Origin: an uncultured Bacteroides sp.
GTDB lineage: Bacteria; Bacteroidota; Bacteroidia; Bacteroidales; Bacteroidaceae
Assembly (NCBI GenBank): GCA_944322335.1
Contig: CALUOU010000012.1
Span: forward strand, 1 to 47,554
DNA length: 47,554 nt
Reading direction: 5' to 3'
The translations under genes were made by a program, and so were the position numbers. Shown here one piece after another: positions 36,756 through 46,970 of this stretch. The notes beneath the pieces were generated by a model that did no database searches, had not been told where the DNA came from, and was given only the letters and a program-made list of their open reading frames with translations. Each line of letters opens with the position of its first letter. Position 1 is the stretch's first letter.

Positions 36756-37199
36756 ATGGCACTTGTTAGAAGAAACCAAAATTGGTTACCGAGCATTTTT
36801 AATGATTTTTTTGATAACGACTGGATGGTAAAGGCCAATGCGACAGCCCCGGCTATCAATGTTTTGGAAACCGCTACCGAATACACTGTAGAAGTGGCCG
36901 CTCCTGGCATGACGAAGGATGACTTCAACATACACATTGACGAAGACAACAACCTGGTCATTAGCATGGAGAAGAAAACCGAAAACAAGACTGAGGAAAA
37001 CAACGCCGAGAAAAAGGAAAGCCGTTATCTGCGTCGTGAGTTCTCTTACTCGCAATTCCAGCAGACCATGATCCTGCCGGACGATGTGGATAAGGATAAA
37101 ATTTCTGCCCGTATGGAAAACGGTGTGCTTAATATCGATCTGCCGAAGTACACGGAGCAAGAAAAAGAAAAAGCCCATAAGGTAATCGACATTCAATAA
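36756..37199 (+). CDS. hsp20: small heat-shock protein, Hsp20/alpha-crystallin family
   Basis: ATP-independent holdase that binds unfolding proteins; 147 residues. A short N-terminal arm (NWLPSIFNDFFDNDW) precedes the alpha-crystallin domain (about 35-138) with VEVAAPGMTKDDFNIHI and the family-defining GVLNIDLPK. The insert EKKTENKTEENNAEKKE is charged and probably a loop. The gene is single, with a sigma-54-type promoter upstream and a strong terminator downstream. An RBS AGGAG lies just before the ATG. Confidence 0.96.
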   Translation: MALVRRNQNWLPSIFNDFFDNDWMVKANATAPAINVLETATEYTVEVAAPGMTKDDFNIHIDEDNNLVISMEKKTENKTEENNAEKKESRYLRREFSYSQFQQTMILPDDVDKDKISARMENGVLNIDLPKYTEQEKEKAHKVIDIQ

Positions 37200-37222
37200 A
37201 TATCGACACAACCTCAAAACAT

Positions 37223-37262
37223 AAAAGACAGCCTGTTCTGAAAAGGAGCAGGCTGTCTTTTT
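37223..37262 (+). terminator. terminator of hsp20
   Basis: Arms AAAGACAGCCTG and CAGGCTGTCTTT closed by a small loop and followed by a T run, 24 bases after the stop. Nothing else is seen in 37263-37388. Confidence 0.85.
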
Positions 37263-37388
37263 ATATCCCCTCTTCCTCCCGCCCAGCCTATCCTCGCAAA
37301 GAAACAACATCATCCCCTCTTTTTACGCCTTCCTTCGATTTTTAGCATTGTTTTTTAGCTAAAAGCTATGTACTTCCCTTTTTTTCAC

Positions 37389-37396
37389 TAATTTTG
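37389..37396 (+). promoter_or_regulatory. Bacteroidetes -7 element for pyrG
   Basis: TAATTTTG followed by CAC, about 108 bases before the pyrG start, implying a leader of about 100 bases with no clear attenuator hairpin. Confidence 0.5.
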
Positions 37397-37504
37397 CACT
37401 TTGGAAACCGGAACAGGCATTCGGATAAAGGCGACCGCAAAACATCCGGCCTCCCGCTCCAGTAAAAAATCAGAAAGAGATGTATCATAAAAACCAGTAT
37501 CATT

Positions 37505-39136
37505 GTGGGAGAAACTAAGTATATTTTTGTCACCGGAGGCGTAGCTTCCTCATTAGGGAAAGGCATCATCTCGTCCTCCATCGGTAAGTTGCTGCAAGCC
37601 AGAGGCTACAACGTAACCATTCAGAAGTTTGACCCGTATATCAACATCGATCCGGGTACCTTGAACCCTTACGAGCACGGAGAGTGCTACGTGACCGTAG
37701 ACGGGCATGAAGCCGACTTAGACTTAGGACACTACGAACGCTTCCTAGGTATCCAGACAACGAAAGCCAACAACATCACAACGGGACGCATCTACAAGAG
37801 CGTGATCGACAAAGAGCGTCGGGGCGACTATTTGGGAAGAACCATTCAAGTCATCCCCCACATCACCGATGAAATCAAGCGCAACATCAAACAATTGGGA
37901 AACAAGTATAAATTCGACTTCGTCATTACTGAAATCGGAGGCACTGTGGGCGACATTGAATCCCTGCCCTACTTGGAGAGCATCCGCCAGTTGAAATGGG
38001 AGTTGGGCAAAGATGCCCTGTGTGTGCATCTGACTTACGTGCCATACTTGGCCGCTGCCGGAGAGCTGAAAACGAAACCCACGCAACACTCCGTAAAAGA
38101 GCTTCAAAGCGCGGGCATCCAGCCGGACATTCTTGTGCTGCGCACCGAACATAAGCTGAACCTTTCCCTACGCAAGAAAGTGGCCTTGTTTTGCAATGTA
38201 GATGAAAATGCCGTCATCGAGAATATAGATGCGCCTACCATCTACGAGGTGCCCATCCTCATGCAGGAACAAGGACTGGATGCCACCATCCTCCGCAAGA
38301 TGGGACTGCCCGTAGGCGACACTCCCGGACTGGGACCGTGGCGCTCTTTCCTGGAGCGCAGGCACAAAGCCGAAAGCACCACTCCTATCCACATTGCCTT
38401 AGTAGGAAAATATGATCTGCAAGATGCCTATAAATCCATCCGCGAGGCTCTGTCGCAAGCAGGCACGTACAACGACCGCAAAATCTCCGTAGACTTCGTC
38501 AATAGCGAAAAGCTGACGGACGACAATGTAGAAGGAGCTCTGAAAGGAATGGCAGGCGTATTGATAGGTCCCGGTTTCGGTGAACGGGGTGTAGCAGGAA
38601 AGATCGTGGCCGTCCGCTACGCGCGCACCCACGACATTCCAACCTTTGGCATTTGCCTTGGCATGCAGTGTATGGCTGTGGAATTCGCACGGGATGTATT
38701 AGGATATGCCGATGCCAACTCTCGCGAAATGGACGAAAAGACTCCACACAACGTGATAGACATCATGGAGGAACAAAAGTCCATCACCAACATGGGAGGT
38801 ACCATGCGCTTGGGCGCATACGAATGCATCGTGAAAAAAGAGAGTAAGGCATATGAAGCATATGGCAAGGAACACATCCAAGAACGTCACCGCCATCGCT
38901 ATGAATTCAACAACCATTTCCGGAATGAATACGAAGCTGCAGGCATGAAATGTGTAGGCGTAAACCCGGAATCTGATTTGGTGGAAATCATTGAAATCCC
39001 CACCCTGAAATGGTTCATCGGCACTCAGTTCCACCCGGAGTATAGCAGTACCGTGCTAAAGCCGCATCCCCTCTTCTTATCGTTCGTGAAAGCGGCCATC
39101 GAGAATGCGGAAGGTGCGCCAGAAGCCGAAAGCTAA
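37505..39136 (+). CDS. pyrG: CTP synthase
   Basis: Makes CTP from UTP, ATP and glutamine; 543 residues. The N-terminal synthetase domain begins YIFVTGGVASSLGKG and has DPYINIDPGTLNPYEHGE; the C-terminal class I amidotransferase domain has the nucleophile cysteine in FGICLGMQ and the His/Glu pair in QFHPEYSS. The start is a GTG: no in-frame ATG lies close upstream and the residue pattern MGETKYIF fits the family. Terminator at 39204. Confidence 0.97.
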   Translation: MGETKYIFVTGGVASSLGKGIISSSIGKLLQARGYNVTIQKFDPYINIDPGTLNPYEHGECYVTVDGHEADLDLGHYERFLGIQTTKANNITTGRIYKSVIDKERRGDYLGRTIQVIPHITDEIKRNIKQLGNKYKFDFVITEIGGTVGDIESLPYLESIRQLKWELGKDALCVHLTYVPYLAAAGELKTKPTQHSVKELQSAGIQPDILVLRTEHKLNLSLRKKVALFCNVDENAVIENIDAPTIYEVPILMQEQGLDATILRKMGLPVGDTPGLGPWRSFLERRHKAESTTPIHIALVGKYDLQDAYKSIREALSQAGTYNDRKISVDFVNSEKLTDDNVEGALKGMAGVLIGPGFGERGVAGKIVAVRYARTHDIPTFGICLGMQCMAVEFARDVLGYADANSREMDEKTPHNVIDIMEEQKSITNMGGTMRLGAYECIVKKESKAYEAYGKEHIQERHRHRYEFNNHFRNEYEAAGMKCVGVNPESDLVEIIEIPTLKWFIGTQFHPEYSSTVLKPHPLFLSFVKAAIENAEGAPEAES

Positions 39137-39203
39137 TTTCATTTTCTCTAAAAAAGCAAAAAACAACCTATCTGCAAACAGCCAATCACAAGGAAGAATA
39201 ACA

Positions 39204-39233
39204 AAAAAGGAGGAGCCAGAAATCCTCCTTTTT
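39204..39233 (+). terminator. terminator of pyrG
   Basis: Perfect arms AAAAAGGAGGA and TCCTCCTTTTT around an eight-base loop, 68 bases past the pyrG stop; a classic intrinsic terminator. Confidence 0.88.
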
Positions 39234-39288
39234 ACTTCTTCCTCCAAATAAGACAACGAGTATTAAAAAAAACTTATAAAAAACAGAC

Positions 39289-41154
39289 ATGGACAAAAAC
39301 ACCATTACAGGTCTTGTACTGATAGCCATCTTACTGGTAGGATTCAGCATCTTAAGCCGTCCCAGCCAAGAACAAATCGAAGCACAACAACGCTACTATG
39401 ACTCGATCGCACAGGTGCAACAACGGGAGGCAGACCTGAAAGCAAAAGCTGAAGCTGCGCTGGCCAACGAAAGACTGGCCGAAGCCAATGACTCCACCTC
39501 CCTGTTCTTCAAAGCATTGAAGGGGGAAAATAAGCAAGTGACCCTCCAAAACAATGTAGCCAGACTGACCGTTGACACCAAAGGAGGACGCATCGCATCG
39601 GTAGTATTGAAGGACTACATGGAACAGGACAAAAAAACGCCTGTCACCCTCTTCAAAGGAGAAGATGCGTCGATGAATTTCCTATTTTACAACCAGGAAC
39701 AAACCATTCAGACACAGGACTATTACTTCACTCCCATCAACCAGAGTGATACAGCCGTCACCATGCGCCTCCAGGCAGATAGCGCCAGCTATATAGATTT
39801 CACCTATGCCATGCATCCGGACACCTACCTGGTGGATTTCACCATACAAGCCGTCAATATGGACGGAAAACTGGCTTCCAGCAATAAAACGGTGGACATC
39901 GAATGGAACCAGCGCGCCCGTCAGATTGAACGGGGATATGAATACGAAAACCGCCTGTCTGAACTCACCTACAAAATCAAGGATGAAGGAACAGACTACC
40001 TCTCAGCCAGCAAGGATGATGATGAGAGCATTGCGGAAAAACTGGATTGGATTGCCTTCAAAAACCAGTTCTTCTCTGCGGTGCTCCTGTCTGATGCAGG
40101 ATTTGAAAAAACTCGCCTGACCTCCCGAATGGAACAACAAGGAAGCGGTTACCTGAAAGATTATTCGGCCGAGATGAACACAGCGTTCGACCCTACAGGC
40201 CAAACTCCCACACAACTCTACCTATACTTAGGTCCTAACCACTATAAGACCCTGAGCGCACTGGACAAAGGACGCGACCAGAAGTGGGAGCTTAACAAGC
40301 TGGTCTACTTGGGATGGCCTCTCATCCGCTGGGTCAACAAACTGTTTACCATCAACATCTTCGACTGGCTCTCCGGTTGGGGATTGAGCATGGGTGTAGT
40401 ATTGCTCCTGATGACACTCATTGTTAAAATCGTAATTTTCCCAGCCACGTGGAAAACCTACATATCTTCCGCCAAAATGCGTGTGCTGAAGCCTAAGGTG
40501 GAGGAAATCAACGAGAAATATCCCAAGCAGGAGGATGCCATGAAAAAGCAACAGGAAATCATGACACTCTATAGCCTCTATGGAGTAAGTCCTATGGGCG
40601 GATGTCTGCCTCTGCTCATCCAAATGCCTATCCTGATCGCCCTGTTCATGTTCATTCCGAGCGCTATCGAGCTGCGCGGACAAAGCTTCCTGTGGGCCGA
40701 TGACCTGTCTACCTATGACAATGTGATCCATTTCCCGTTCAGCATTCCCTTGCTCGGTAACCACATCAGCCTGTTCTGCCTTCTGATGACGGTAACTACC
40801 ATCCTGAACACAGTATACATGATGAAGCAACAGGATACGGGAGCCAATCCTCAGATGGCCGCAATGAAATGGATGTCCTACCTCATGCCCATCATGTTCC
40901 TCTTCATCCTGAACAATTACCCTTCCGGATTGAACTATTATTATTTCCTTTCCACCCTGATCAGCGTAGTGACCACTCTGGTACTGAAAAAGATGACCAA
41001 CGAGGAAAAACTTCTCGCTCAATTGGAAGCAAATAAAAAAGACCCGAAGCAAATGAAAAAGAGCACCTTTGCAGCCCGTCTGGAAGCTATGCAGAAGCAG
41101 CAAGAAGAGCTGATGAAGCAAAGGAAACAAGGTTATAATAATAGAAAAAGATAA
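39289..41154 (+). CDS. yidC: membrane protein insertase YidC
   Basis: Oxa1-family insertase that works alone or with SecYEG. The 621 residues show one N-terminal transmembrane segment ([19 protein letters not shown]), a large periplasmic beta domain (about 80-330), then the conserved five-helix core starting near [21 protein letters not shown], with [18 protein letters not shown] and a lysine- and glutamine-rich tail ending NRKR that likely touches the ribosome. This layout and length are normal for Bacteroidetes. It follows pyrG after a terminator, but I found no clear promoter element in the 55 bases between. Confidence 0.97.
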   Translation: MDKNTITGLVLIAILLVGFSILSRPSQEQIEAQQRYYDSIAQVQQREADLKAKAEAALANERLAEANDSTSLFFKALKGENKQVTLQNNVARLTVDTKGGRIASVVLKDYMEQDKKTPVTLFKGEDASMNFLFYNQEQTIQTQDYYFTPINQSDTAVTMRLQADSASYIDFTYAMHPDTYLVDFTIQAVNMDGKLASSNKTVDIEWNQRARQIERGYEYENRLSELTYKIKDEGTDYLSASKDDDESIAEKLDWIAFKNQFFSAVLLSDAGFEKTRLTSRMEQQGSGYLKDYSAEMNTAFDPTGQTPTQLYLYLGPNHYKTLSALDKGRDQKWELNKLVYLGWPLIRWVNKLFTINIFDWLSGWGLSMGVVLLLMTLIVKIVIFPATWKTYISSAKMRVLKPKVEEINEKYPKQEDAMKKQQEIMTLYSLYGVSPMGGCLPLLIQMPILIALFMFIPSAIELRGQSFLWADDLSTYDNVIHFPFSIPLLGNHISLFCLLMTVTTILNTVYMMKQQDTGANPQMAAMKWMSYLMPIMFLFILNNYPSGLNYYYFLSTLISVVTTLVLKKMTNEEKLLAQLEANKKDPKQMKKSTFAARLEAMQKQQEELMKQRKQGYNNRKR

Positions 41155-41206
41155 AAAGACAGAAAGGAACGCTAAAAGAGTTCCATTACGAATGCGCTAA
41201 ATGAAT

Positions 41207-41270
41207 TGAAAGGAAGTGAGAAGGAGCTAAAAGCTAACGCTTTTGATGCTCGGCTTCTGACTCCCTTTCA
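41207..41270 (+). terminator. imperfect long hairpin after yidC
   Basis: GAAAGGAAGTGAGAAGGAGC pairs with a slightly longer GCTCGG...CCCTTTC arm, leaving a loop of about 20 bases. The T run is weak, so this is a likely but not certain terminator. Confidence 0.5.
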
Positions 41271-41347
41271 TTTCTTATGATAGTTTCTACACCTTTTTTC
41301 TATAATTTCCTATCACTCACTGAAACGATTTCCTTCTTAAAACTTAT

Positions 41348-42676
41348 ATGCGACACTATACAAACAAACAAATATGGCTCATTGCCTATCCCATCCTCAT
41401 CAGCTTGGTGATGGAACAAATGATAGGTATGACTGATACAGCCTTTCTGGGACGCGTGGGAGAAGTAGAACTGGGCGCCTCTGCCATTGCCGGCGTGTTT
41501 TACATGGTCATCTTCATGGTCGCATTCGGTTTCAGCATCGGAGCACAAATCCTGATCGCACGACGCAATGGAGAACAACGCTACCAGGAAATAGGCTCGC
41601 TTTTTTATCAAGGAATCTATTTCCAAATAGGCATGGCAACGTTAATGTTTGTGCTTTCCTATTTTTTCTCCCCTTTAATCCTGAAACGCATCATCGCCTC
41701 TGAACATATTTACGAAGCTGCGGTAAGCTATCTCCATTGGCGGGTGTTCGGGGCATTCTTCTCGTTCAACGCGGTCATGTTTCGGGCATTCTTCTTAGGC
41801 ACGACCCAAACCAAGACCTTGACACTGAACTCCATTGTGATGGTACTGAGCAATGTGGTGTTCAACTATATCCTCATCTATGGCAAACTGGGGTTCCCGG
41901 CTCTTGGCATTGCGGGAGCGGCCATCGGCTCTTCCCTGTCCGAACTGGTTTCGCTGGTATTCTTCATCGTCTATACCCACCGGCACATCGATTGCCAGAA
42001 ATATGGGTTGAACAAGATCCCGGCATTCGACTTCAGCGCCCTCAGCCGCATTCTCAACGTGTCGGTATGGACCATGCTCCAAAATGCCATCTCCATCTCC
42101 ACATGGTTCTTGTTCTTCCTCTATATCGAACACTTGGGTGAACGCCCCTTGGCCATCACCAACATTGTCCGCAATGTATCCGGACTTTTATTTATGATCA
42201 TGATGGCATTTGCCTCCACTTGCGGATCCTTGGTAAGCAACCTGATCGGAGCAGGCCATGCTGATAGCATATCTTCCACCATCCATCAGCACATCCGCAT
42301 GGCTTACTTGTTAGTGCTTCCTTTGGCTCTCCTTTTTGCAATCTTTCCGGAAGTCATTTTAGGCATTTATACAGACATGAGCGACTTGAAGCAAGCTTCC
42401 ATCCCCTCGCTCTACGTGATGTGCGTCTCCTATCTGGTGCTGGTGCCAGCCAATGTGTATTTCCAATCCGTATCAGGCACGGGCAACACACGCATGGCCA
42501 TGGCTTTGGAAATGCTGGTGCTGATAATCTATGTGGCCTACATCACATACATGATCCTGCTCCTGCGATGTGACGTGGCTCTCTGTTGGACTTCAGAAAT
42601 CGTGTATGGCTCGTTCATCCTCCTGTTTTGCTATATATACATGAAACGAGGCAAATGGAAGGAGAAAATCATATGA
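41348..42676 (+). CDS. MATE-family efflux transporter
   Basis: Inner-membrane multidrug/toxin exporter of the MATE/DinF type, 442 residues with 12 hydrophobic segments in two homologous halves. The N-terminal half has LVMEQMIGMTDTAFLGRVG and GFSIGAQILIARRNGE; the second half has ASTCGSLVSNLIGAG. Drug and coupling ion cannot be assigned from sequence. It is flanked by the yidC hairpin and the S9 peptidase gene, and appears to be a single-gene unit. Confidence 0.93.
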   Translation: MRHYTNKQIWLIAYPILISLVMEQMIGMTDTAFLGRVGEVELGASAIAGVFYMVIFMVAFGFSIGAQILIARRNGEQRYQEIGSLFYQGIYFQIGMATLMFVLSYFFSPLILKRIIASEHIYEAAVSYLHWRVFGAFFSFNAVMFRAFFLGTTQTKTLTLNSIVMVLSNVVFNYILIYGKLGFPALGIAGAAIGSSLSELVSLVFFIVYTHRHIDCQKYGLNKIPAFDFSALSRILNVSVWTMLQNAISISTWFLFFLYIEHLGERPLAITNIVRNVSGLLFMIMMAFASTCGSLVSNLIGAGHADSISSTIHQHIRMAYLLVLPLALLFAIFPEVILGIYTDMSDLKQASIPSLYVMCVSYLVLVPANVYFQSVSGTGNTRMAMALEMLVLIIYVAYITYMILLLRCDVALCWTSEIVYGSFILLFCYIYMKRGKWKEKII

Positions 42677-42830
42677 TGAGAGACATAAGAGCTTTCCAAG
42701 CGAAAAAATAGTGATATGAATTTATGTGACCAGACAAAAAGTGTTTGTGAATCGCACCCTTATTCAGAGAAAATAAAAACCATCCATACGGACACATTCT
42801 GTCGCGCTATATCAACTAAACTTTCAAAAA

Positions 42831-45008
42831 ATGAAAACTGTAAATCTATTATGTATGTCTGCAATGATCATAGCAGCAACTTCCTGCAATAGCGGTTCCA
42901 ACGCCGGACAGGAAACATCGGATGCCCCCCTCATCGGACGTTCGGACATCCAAGTGGAAACAGAACGAATGACTCCCGAGGCACTTTGGGCTATGGGACG
43001 CATAGGCGGCGTGTCGCCTTCCCCCGACGGAAAACAGGTGGCTTACACCGTGAGCTATTACAGTGTGGCTCAAAACAAAAGCAATACGGAAATCTTTGTG
43101 ATGGACGCTGACGGCTCATCGAACATGCAGCTCACCCACACTTCCTGGCATGAAGGGCAGCCTACGTGGATCAAGGGTGGCAAGAAACTGGCTTACCTAA
43201 GCAATGAAAGCGGAAGCAATCAGATATGGGAGATGAACCCGGACGGCACCGGACGTATTCAGCTCACACAATATGACGGCGATATCGAAGGCTTCGCCTT
43301 CTCACCAGACGAAAAACGGCTGCTCTTCATCTCTCAAATCAAAACGATACCCGCCACAGCTGACAGATACCCTGACCTGCCGCAAGCCAGCGGCATCATC
43401 GTGGATGACCTGATGTATAAACACTGGGATGAATGGGTAAAGACCGCTCCACATCCCTTCGTGGCCGACTTCGACGGCAAAGGGATCAACAACGTGAAAG
43501 ACATCTTGGAAGGCGAACCATATGAAAGCCCGATGAAACCCTTTGGAGGCATCGAGCAACTGGCTTGGAGTCCTTCCTCTGACAAAATAGCATACACCTG
43601 CCGCAAGAAAACCGGATTGGAATATGCCCTTTCCACCGATTCAGACATTTACCTTTATGACCTCCAAACGGGAAAGACCACCAACCTTTGCAAAGACACA
43701 GCAATCAAAAAGATGGCACCCCTCAAAATGGAAGAAGACAAGAATGAAGGCTATGACATAAACCCGCAATTCTCTCCAGACGGAAAATACATCGCGTGGC
43801 AAAGCATGGCTCGCAATGGCTATGAGAGCGACCGCAACCGACTTTATGTGGTTGACTTGGAAAAGAAGGAAAAGTTTTGCGCTGACGCCGGTTTTGACAC
43901 CAATGTGGACAGCTATGTATGGAATCCAGCTTCGGACGGCTTCTACCTCACTGCCACTTGGCATGGCACGGAACAGGTCTACTCCCTTGGTCTTCGGGAT
44001 TGGCAAGAAGGGAAGATGCCCATGAAACTGACTGACGGCATGCATGATTATGGTTCCATCGCCCTTTGTGGAGAACGCTTGATCGCCACACGCCATAGCA
44101 TGAGTCAAGCCGATGAAATTTATTCATTGCCCCTGAAGTTCGAGGGACAGTATGCAGAGCCCACCCAACTGACCCAAGAAAACAAACACATCTATGACCA
44201 AGTGGAAATGGGGCATGTGGAAGAGCGTTGGATAAAAACCACGGATAACAAAGACATGCTCGTATGGGTCATCTACCCACCCAAGTTCGACCCGAAAAAG
44301 AAATACCCCACCTTATTATATTGTGAGGGCGGCCCGCAAAGCCCGCTCAGCCAATTTTGGAGTTTCCGCTGGAATTTCCAGTTGATGGCAGCCAATGACT
44401 ACATAGTAGTAGCACCATGTCGCCGGGGCATGCCTGGTTTTGGCACCGAATGGAACGAGGCAATCAGCGGAGATTATGGAGGACAATGCATGCGCGACCT
44501 GCTGAAAGCTATCGATGAAGTCTCTAAAGAGCCGTTTGTTGACCGCGAACGTTTAGGATGTGTAGGCGCCAGCTTCGGAGGTTTTACCGTATACTGGATG
44601 GCAGGGCATCACAACCATCGTTTCAAAGCCTTCATTGCCCACGATGGCATATTCAACATGGAGATGCAATATCTGGAAACCGAAGAGAAATGGTTTGCCA
44701 ACTGGGACATGGGCGGCGCCTATTGGGAAAAAGGCAACCAAACGGCTCAACGCACTTTTGCCAATTCACCTCATCGCTTTGTGGATAAATGGGACACACC
44801 CATCCTCTGCATTCATGGAGAAAAAGACTATCGCATCTTGGCCAACCAAGCCATGGCTGCTTTTGATGCAGCCAAAATGCGTGGCATACCTGCCGAACTA
44901 CTCATCTTCCCCGATGAGAATCATTGGGTGTTGAAGCCACAAAACGGAGTCCTCTGGCAACGGACATTCTTCGCTTGGCTGGACAGATGGCTGAAGATTA
45001 AGGAATGA
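42831..45008 (+). CDS. S9-family lipoprotein peptidase (prolyl oligopeptidase-like)
   Basis: Exported serine peptidase of 725 residues. The N-terminus is a lipoprotein signal with lipobox AATSC (C19), so it is probably tethered in the periplasm or on the surface. A seven-bladed propeller (about 45-450, with PDGKQVAY, PDEKRLLF and PDGKYIAWQ repeats) is followed by an alpha/beta hydrolase domain. The triad is S581 (GASFGGF), D666 (HGEKDYRI) and H698 (DENHWV). This matches the acylaminoacyl/dipeptidyl peptidase group; it would supply peptides to importers such as the POT protein, though that link is inference. Confidence 0.93.
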   Translation: MKTVNLLCMSAMIIAATSCNSGSNAGQETSDAPLIGRSDIQVETERMTPEALWAMGRIGGVSPSPDGKQVAYTVSYYSVAQNKSNTEIFVMDADGSSNMQLTHTSWHEGQPTWIKGGKKLAYLSNESGSNQIWEMNPDGTGRIQLTQYDGDIEGFAFSPDEKRLLFISQIKTIPATADRYPDLPQASGIIVDDLMYKHWDEWVKTAPHPFVADFDGKGINNVKDILEGEPYESPMKPFGGIEQLAWSPSSDKIAYTCRKKTGLEYALSTDSDIYLYDLQTGKTTNLCKDTAIKKMAPLKMEEDKNEGYDINPQFSPDGKYIAWQSMARNGYESDRNRLYVVDLEKKEKFCADAGFDTNVDSYVWNPASDGFYLTATWHGTEQVYSLGLRDWQEGKMPMKLTDGMHDYGSIALCGERLIATRHSMSQADEIYSLPLKFEGQYAEPTQLTQENKHIYDQVEMGHVEERWIKTTDNKDMLVWVIYPPKFDPKKKYPTLLYCEGGPQSPLSQFWSFRWNFQLMAANDYIVVAPCRRGMPGFGTEWNEAISGDYGGQCMRDLLKAIDEVSKEPFVDRERLGCVGASFGGFTVYWMAGHHNHRFKAFIAHDGIFNMEMQYLETEEKWFANWDMGGAYWEKGNQTAQRTFANSPHRFVDKWDTPILCIHGEKDYRILANQAMAAFDAAKMRGIPAELLIFPDENHWVLKPQNGVLWQRTFFAWLDRWLKIKE

Positions 45009-45070
45009 TCATATGGTTTGCGAATAAAACCATTGCCTACCCGGAAAGAAAAGCCGTTCATACGGACAGA

Positions 45071-45115
45071 GCGTGCGGGGAAACACGAATCCATCGTATT
45101 CCTCGCACGCCTTTT
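45071..45115 (+). terminator. terminator after the S9 peptidase
   Basis: Arms GCGTGCGGGGAA and TTCCTCGCACGC (one G-T pair) with inner ACGA/TCGT pairing, followed by CTTTTC. It lies 62 bases past the stop and converges with the PspC gene. Confidence 0.8.
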
Positions 45116-45128
45116 CATTCATAACTGC

Positions 45129-46163
45129 TTATACCCATCCCCTCAACAACAACTCTGGAAAAGCAAACCCTTGCATAATAAAACAAAGGCCGAAGATAAG
45201 AGCGCACACTGCCCAGAGGCTTAACAACGTCCATTTCAGTCCATTGCTCATAGGACGCCAACCCAACATCGGGCGCAACACAACAAATATCAGAGAAATT
45301 AAAGGAATGCCTGCCAGCAATACTCCCATGATGTACATTACGATAGCCGAAATAGGTTCATCCGGTATCACAAACTCGCTGCTCATGGGAAAAAGAGCAA
45401 ACAAAGCCCCACTTCCGTCAATCAGGATAACCACCCCTATGACCATTAGCAACACAAAGAGGAAGAAAAGCAAGAGCAACACCGGCGCACAAACTATGGC
45501 CAAAATAAGGACAAACACCTTGACAACCACTAACAACACTTCCCCAATCCGTTGCAAAAATGTTTTAGGTTTGGCTTGACTGGCAGCGGCACCACCGCCC
45601 GAATGCTCAAAACCATCAGTCACCGTCTTTCCGATGTTCTCCATGGTGACGGCTTCGCCCCTCATGCTCAGCTTTTCGGAAGCAGTACGGGCTTCAGGCA
45701 CAATGATCCAGCAAATAATATATGCAGGCAGCAAGTATTGGGCTGCAAACAGCAACAAGAGCACAAATACCAAACGGCAAATGGTCACATCCCAACCCAT
45801 ATAAGCGGCCAGTCCGCCTATCACTCCTCCCAACAGCTTTCCGTCAGGATTGCGGTAAAAACGTCGGCGCGGACGTACTTTCTCTTGAGCGGGAGACTCT
45901 TCTGCCTCCATCTCTTCAGGACTCCCCAAGCGAACGATCACTTCTTCCACGTCTTCCAGCGTGATCACTTGTTTGCCCGTACCTAATTTCTCCGTAAAAA
46001 GCTCGGATATGCGCCGTTCGATGTCTCCCACGATTTCATCAGCATCCGTTTCACGACGGAAATGCTGTTTCAGATTGTTCAGATAGTTATCCAACAGGCG
46101 ATAAGCGTCCTCATCTATGTGGAAAACGATGCCACCCAAATTCACTGTTAATGTTTTTTTCAT
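45129..46163 (-). CDS. PspC-domain membrane protein
   Basis: A 344-residue membrane protein. The N-terminal cytoplasmic part (about 1-95) is a Bacteroidetes-type module beginning MKKTLTVNLGG, with FHIDEDAYRLLDNYLN and ITLEDVEEVIVRLG. A PspC domain (about 110-175) follows with FYRNPDGKLLGGVIGGLAAYMG, then several hydrophobic segments to the C-terminus. PspC senses envelope stress in enterobacteria; in Bacteroidetes it is usually paired with a PadR regulator, as here. The frame starts 21 codons earlier, but those residues are low-complexity; the start at 46163 fits the family. Confidence 0.88.
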   Translation of the reverse strand: MKKTLTVNLGGIVFHIDEDAYRLLDNYLNNLKQHFRRETDADEIVGDIERRISELFTEKLGTGKQVITLEDVEEVIVRLGSPEEMEAEESPAQEKVRPRRRFYRNPDGKLLGGVIGGLAAYMGWDVTICRLVFVLLLLFAAQYLLPAYIICWIIVPEARTASEKLSMRGEAVTMENIGKTVTDGFEHSGGGAAASQAKPKTFLQRIGEVLLVVVKVFVLILAIVCAPVLLLLFFLFVLLMVIGVVILIDGSGALFALFPMSSEFVIPDEPISAIVMYIMGVLLAGIPLISLIFVVLRPMLGWRPMSNGLKWTLLSLWAVCALIFGLCFIMQGFAFPELLLRGWV

Positions 46164-46332
46164 TGCATCTCGTTTTTTAGTTTTTGAGTTCATAGATTGT
46201 AAGCTTTTGGATTTATAAGTTTCCATCTTATGCCCATTTCAAAGACTCCATATCTTACAAGCTAATAGACTCGCCAGTTATTCATTTTGTTTATACATTC
46301 TCATTTTTCTCAAGACCTATTCAAGCAGAAAG

Positions 46333-46665
46333 TTATGCCTCGGCCTTAAGCCGATCAACAGTCCCATTCAGTTCCCTCCACGACTGATCCAATTCTTTCA
46401 ACACATCCTCACCTTTCTCTGTCAGCCTATAATACTTCCGAGGTGGGCCTTGTGTTGACTCCTTCCACTCATAAGCCAGCAGTCCATCATTCTTCAGACG
46501 GGTAAGCAAAGGATAAAGCGTCCCTTCCACCACAATCAGCCTGGCATCTTTCAGCTTCAGGATAATGTCTGAAGCATACGCCGATTCTTTATGCAAGAGC
46601 AACATGATGCAATACTCCAACATTCCCTTACGCATCTGTGATTTTACATTATCCACATTCATCAT
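46333..46665 (-). CDS. PadR-family transcriptional regulator
   Basis: A 110-residue winged-helix regulator of the short PadR-s2 type. MRKGMLEYCIMLLLHKESAYASDIILKL is helix 1-2, VVEGTLYPLLTRLKNDGLL the recognition helix, and GPPRKYYRLTEKG the wing. The last 25 residues form the dimer helix. It precedes the PspC gene by 169 bases and probably represses its own operon. No MocR-like or ligand-binding part is present, so the signal is unknown. Confidence 0.93.
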   Translation of the reverse strand: MMNVDNVKSQMRKGMLEYCIMLLLHKESAYASDIILKLKDARLIVVEGTLYPLLTRLKNDGLLAYEWKESTQGPPRKYYRLTEKGEDVLKELDQSWRELNGTVDRLKAEA

Positions 46666-46697
46666 TCATATGCTATTTATTGTGTTACAAAAGTTAT

Positions 46698-46745
46698 TTG
46701 CATGGCACAAATATATGCAATATATAAGTACCTTGCATTACAAGG
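46698..46745. promoter_or_regulatory. candidate PadR operator palindromes
   Basis: Two inverted repeats lie 33 bases or more upstream of padR: TTGCAT-N11-ATGCAA (46698-46720) and CCTTG-N5-CAAGG (46731-46745). They are placed where autorepression would act. The first resembles the half-sites of the 17504 array but has a wider spacer. Confidence 0.35.
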
Positions 46746-46801
46746 AACTAAACATTAACACTATTTAGCTAATATTTCTATATATTCTATCACATAGTTC
46801 G

Positions 46802-46809
46802 TATTTTTG
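46802..46809 (+). promoter_or_regulatory. Bacteroidetes -7 element for the 46971 acetyltransferase
   Basis: TATTTTTG followed by CAA. It implies a leader of about 155 bases; nothing else is recognised in the rest of the 46666-46970 gap. Confidence 0.4.
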
Positions 46810-46970
46810 CAAAAACGGCATTCAGCTTTCGCAAGCTCAAGTTTTACCCAACAAACAAAGGCCAAACTATTGTCCTCTTCCCCTCCCGGGCGGAACGATA
46901 ACTCTTTATAGCCCCTACTACATCATATAAACCATATAAAATCAGTTACAAAGAAAAACAAATAAGCAAT

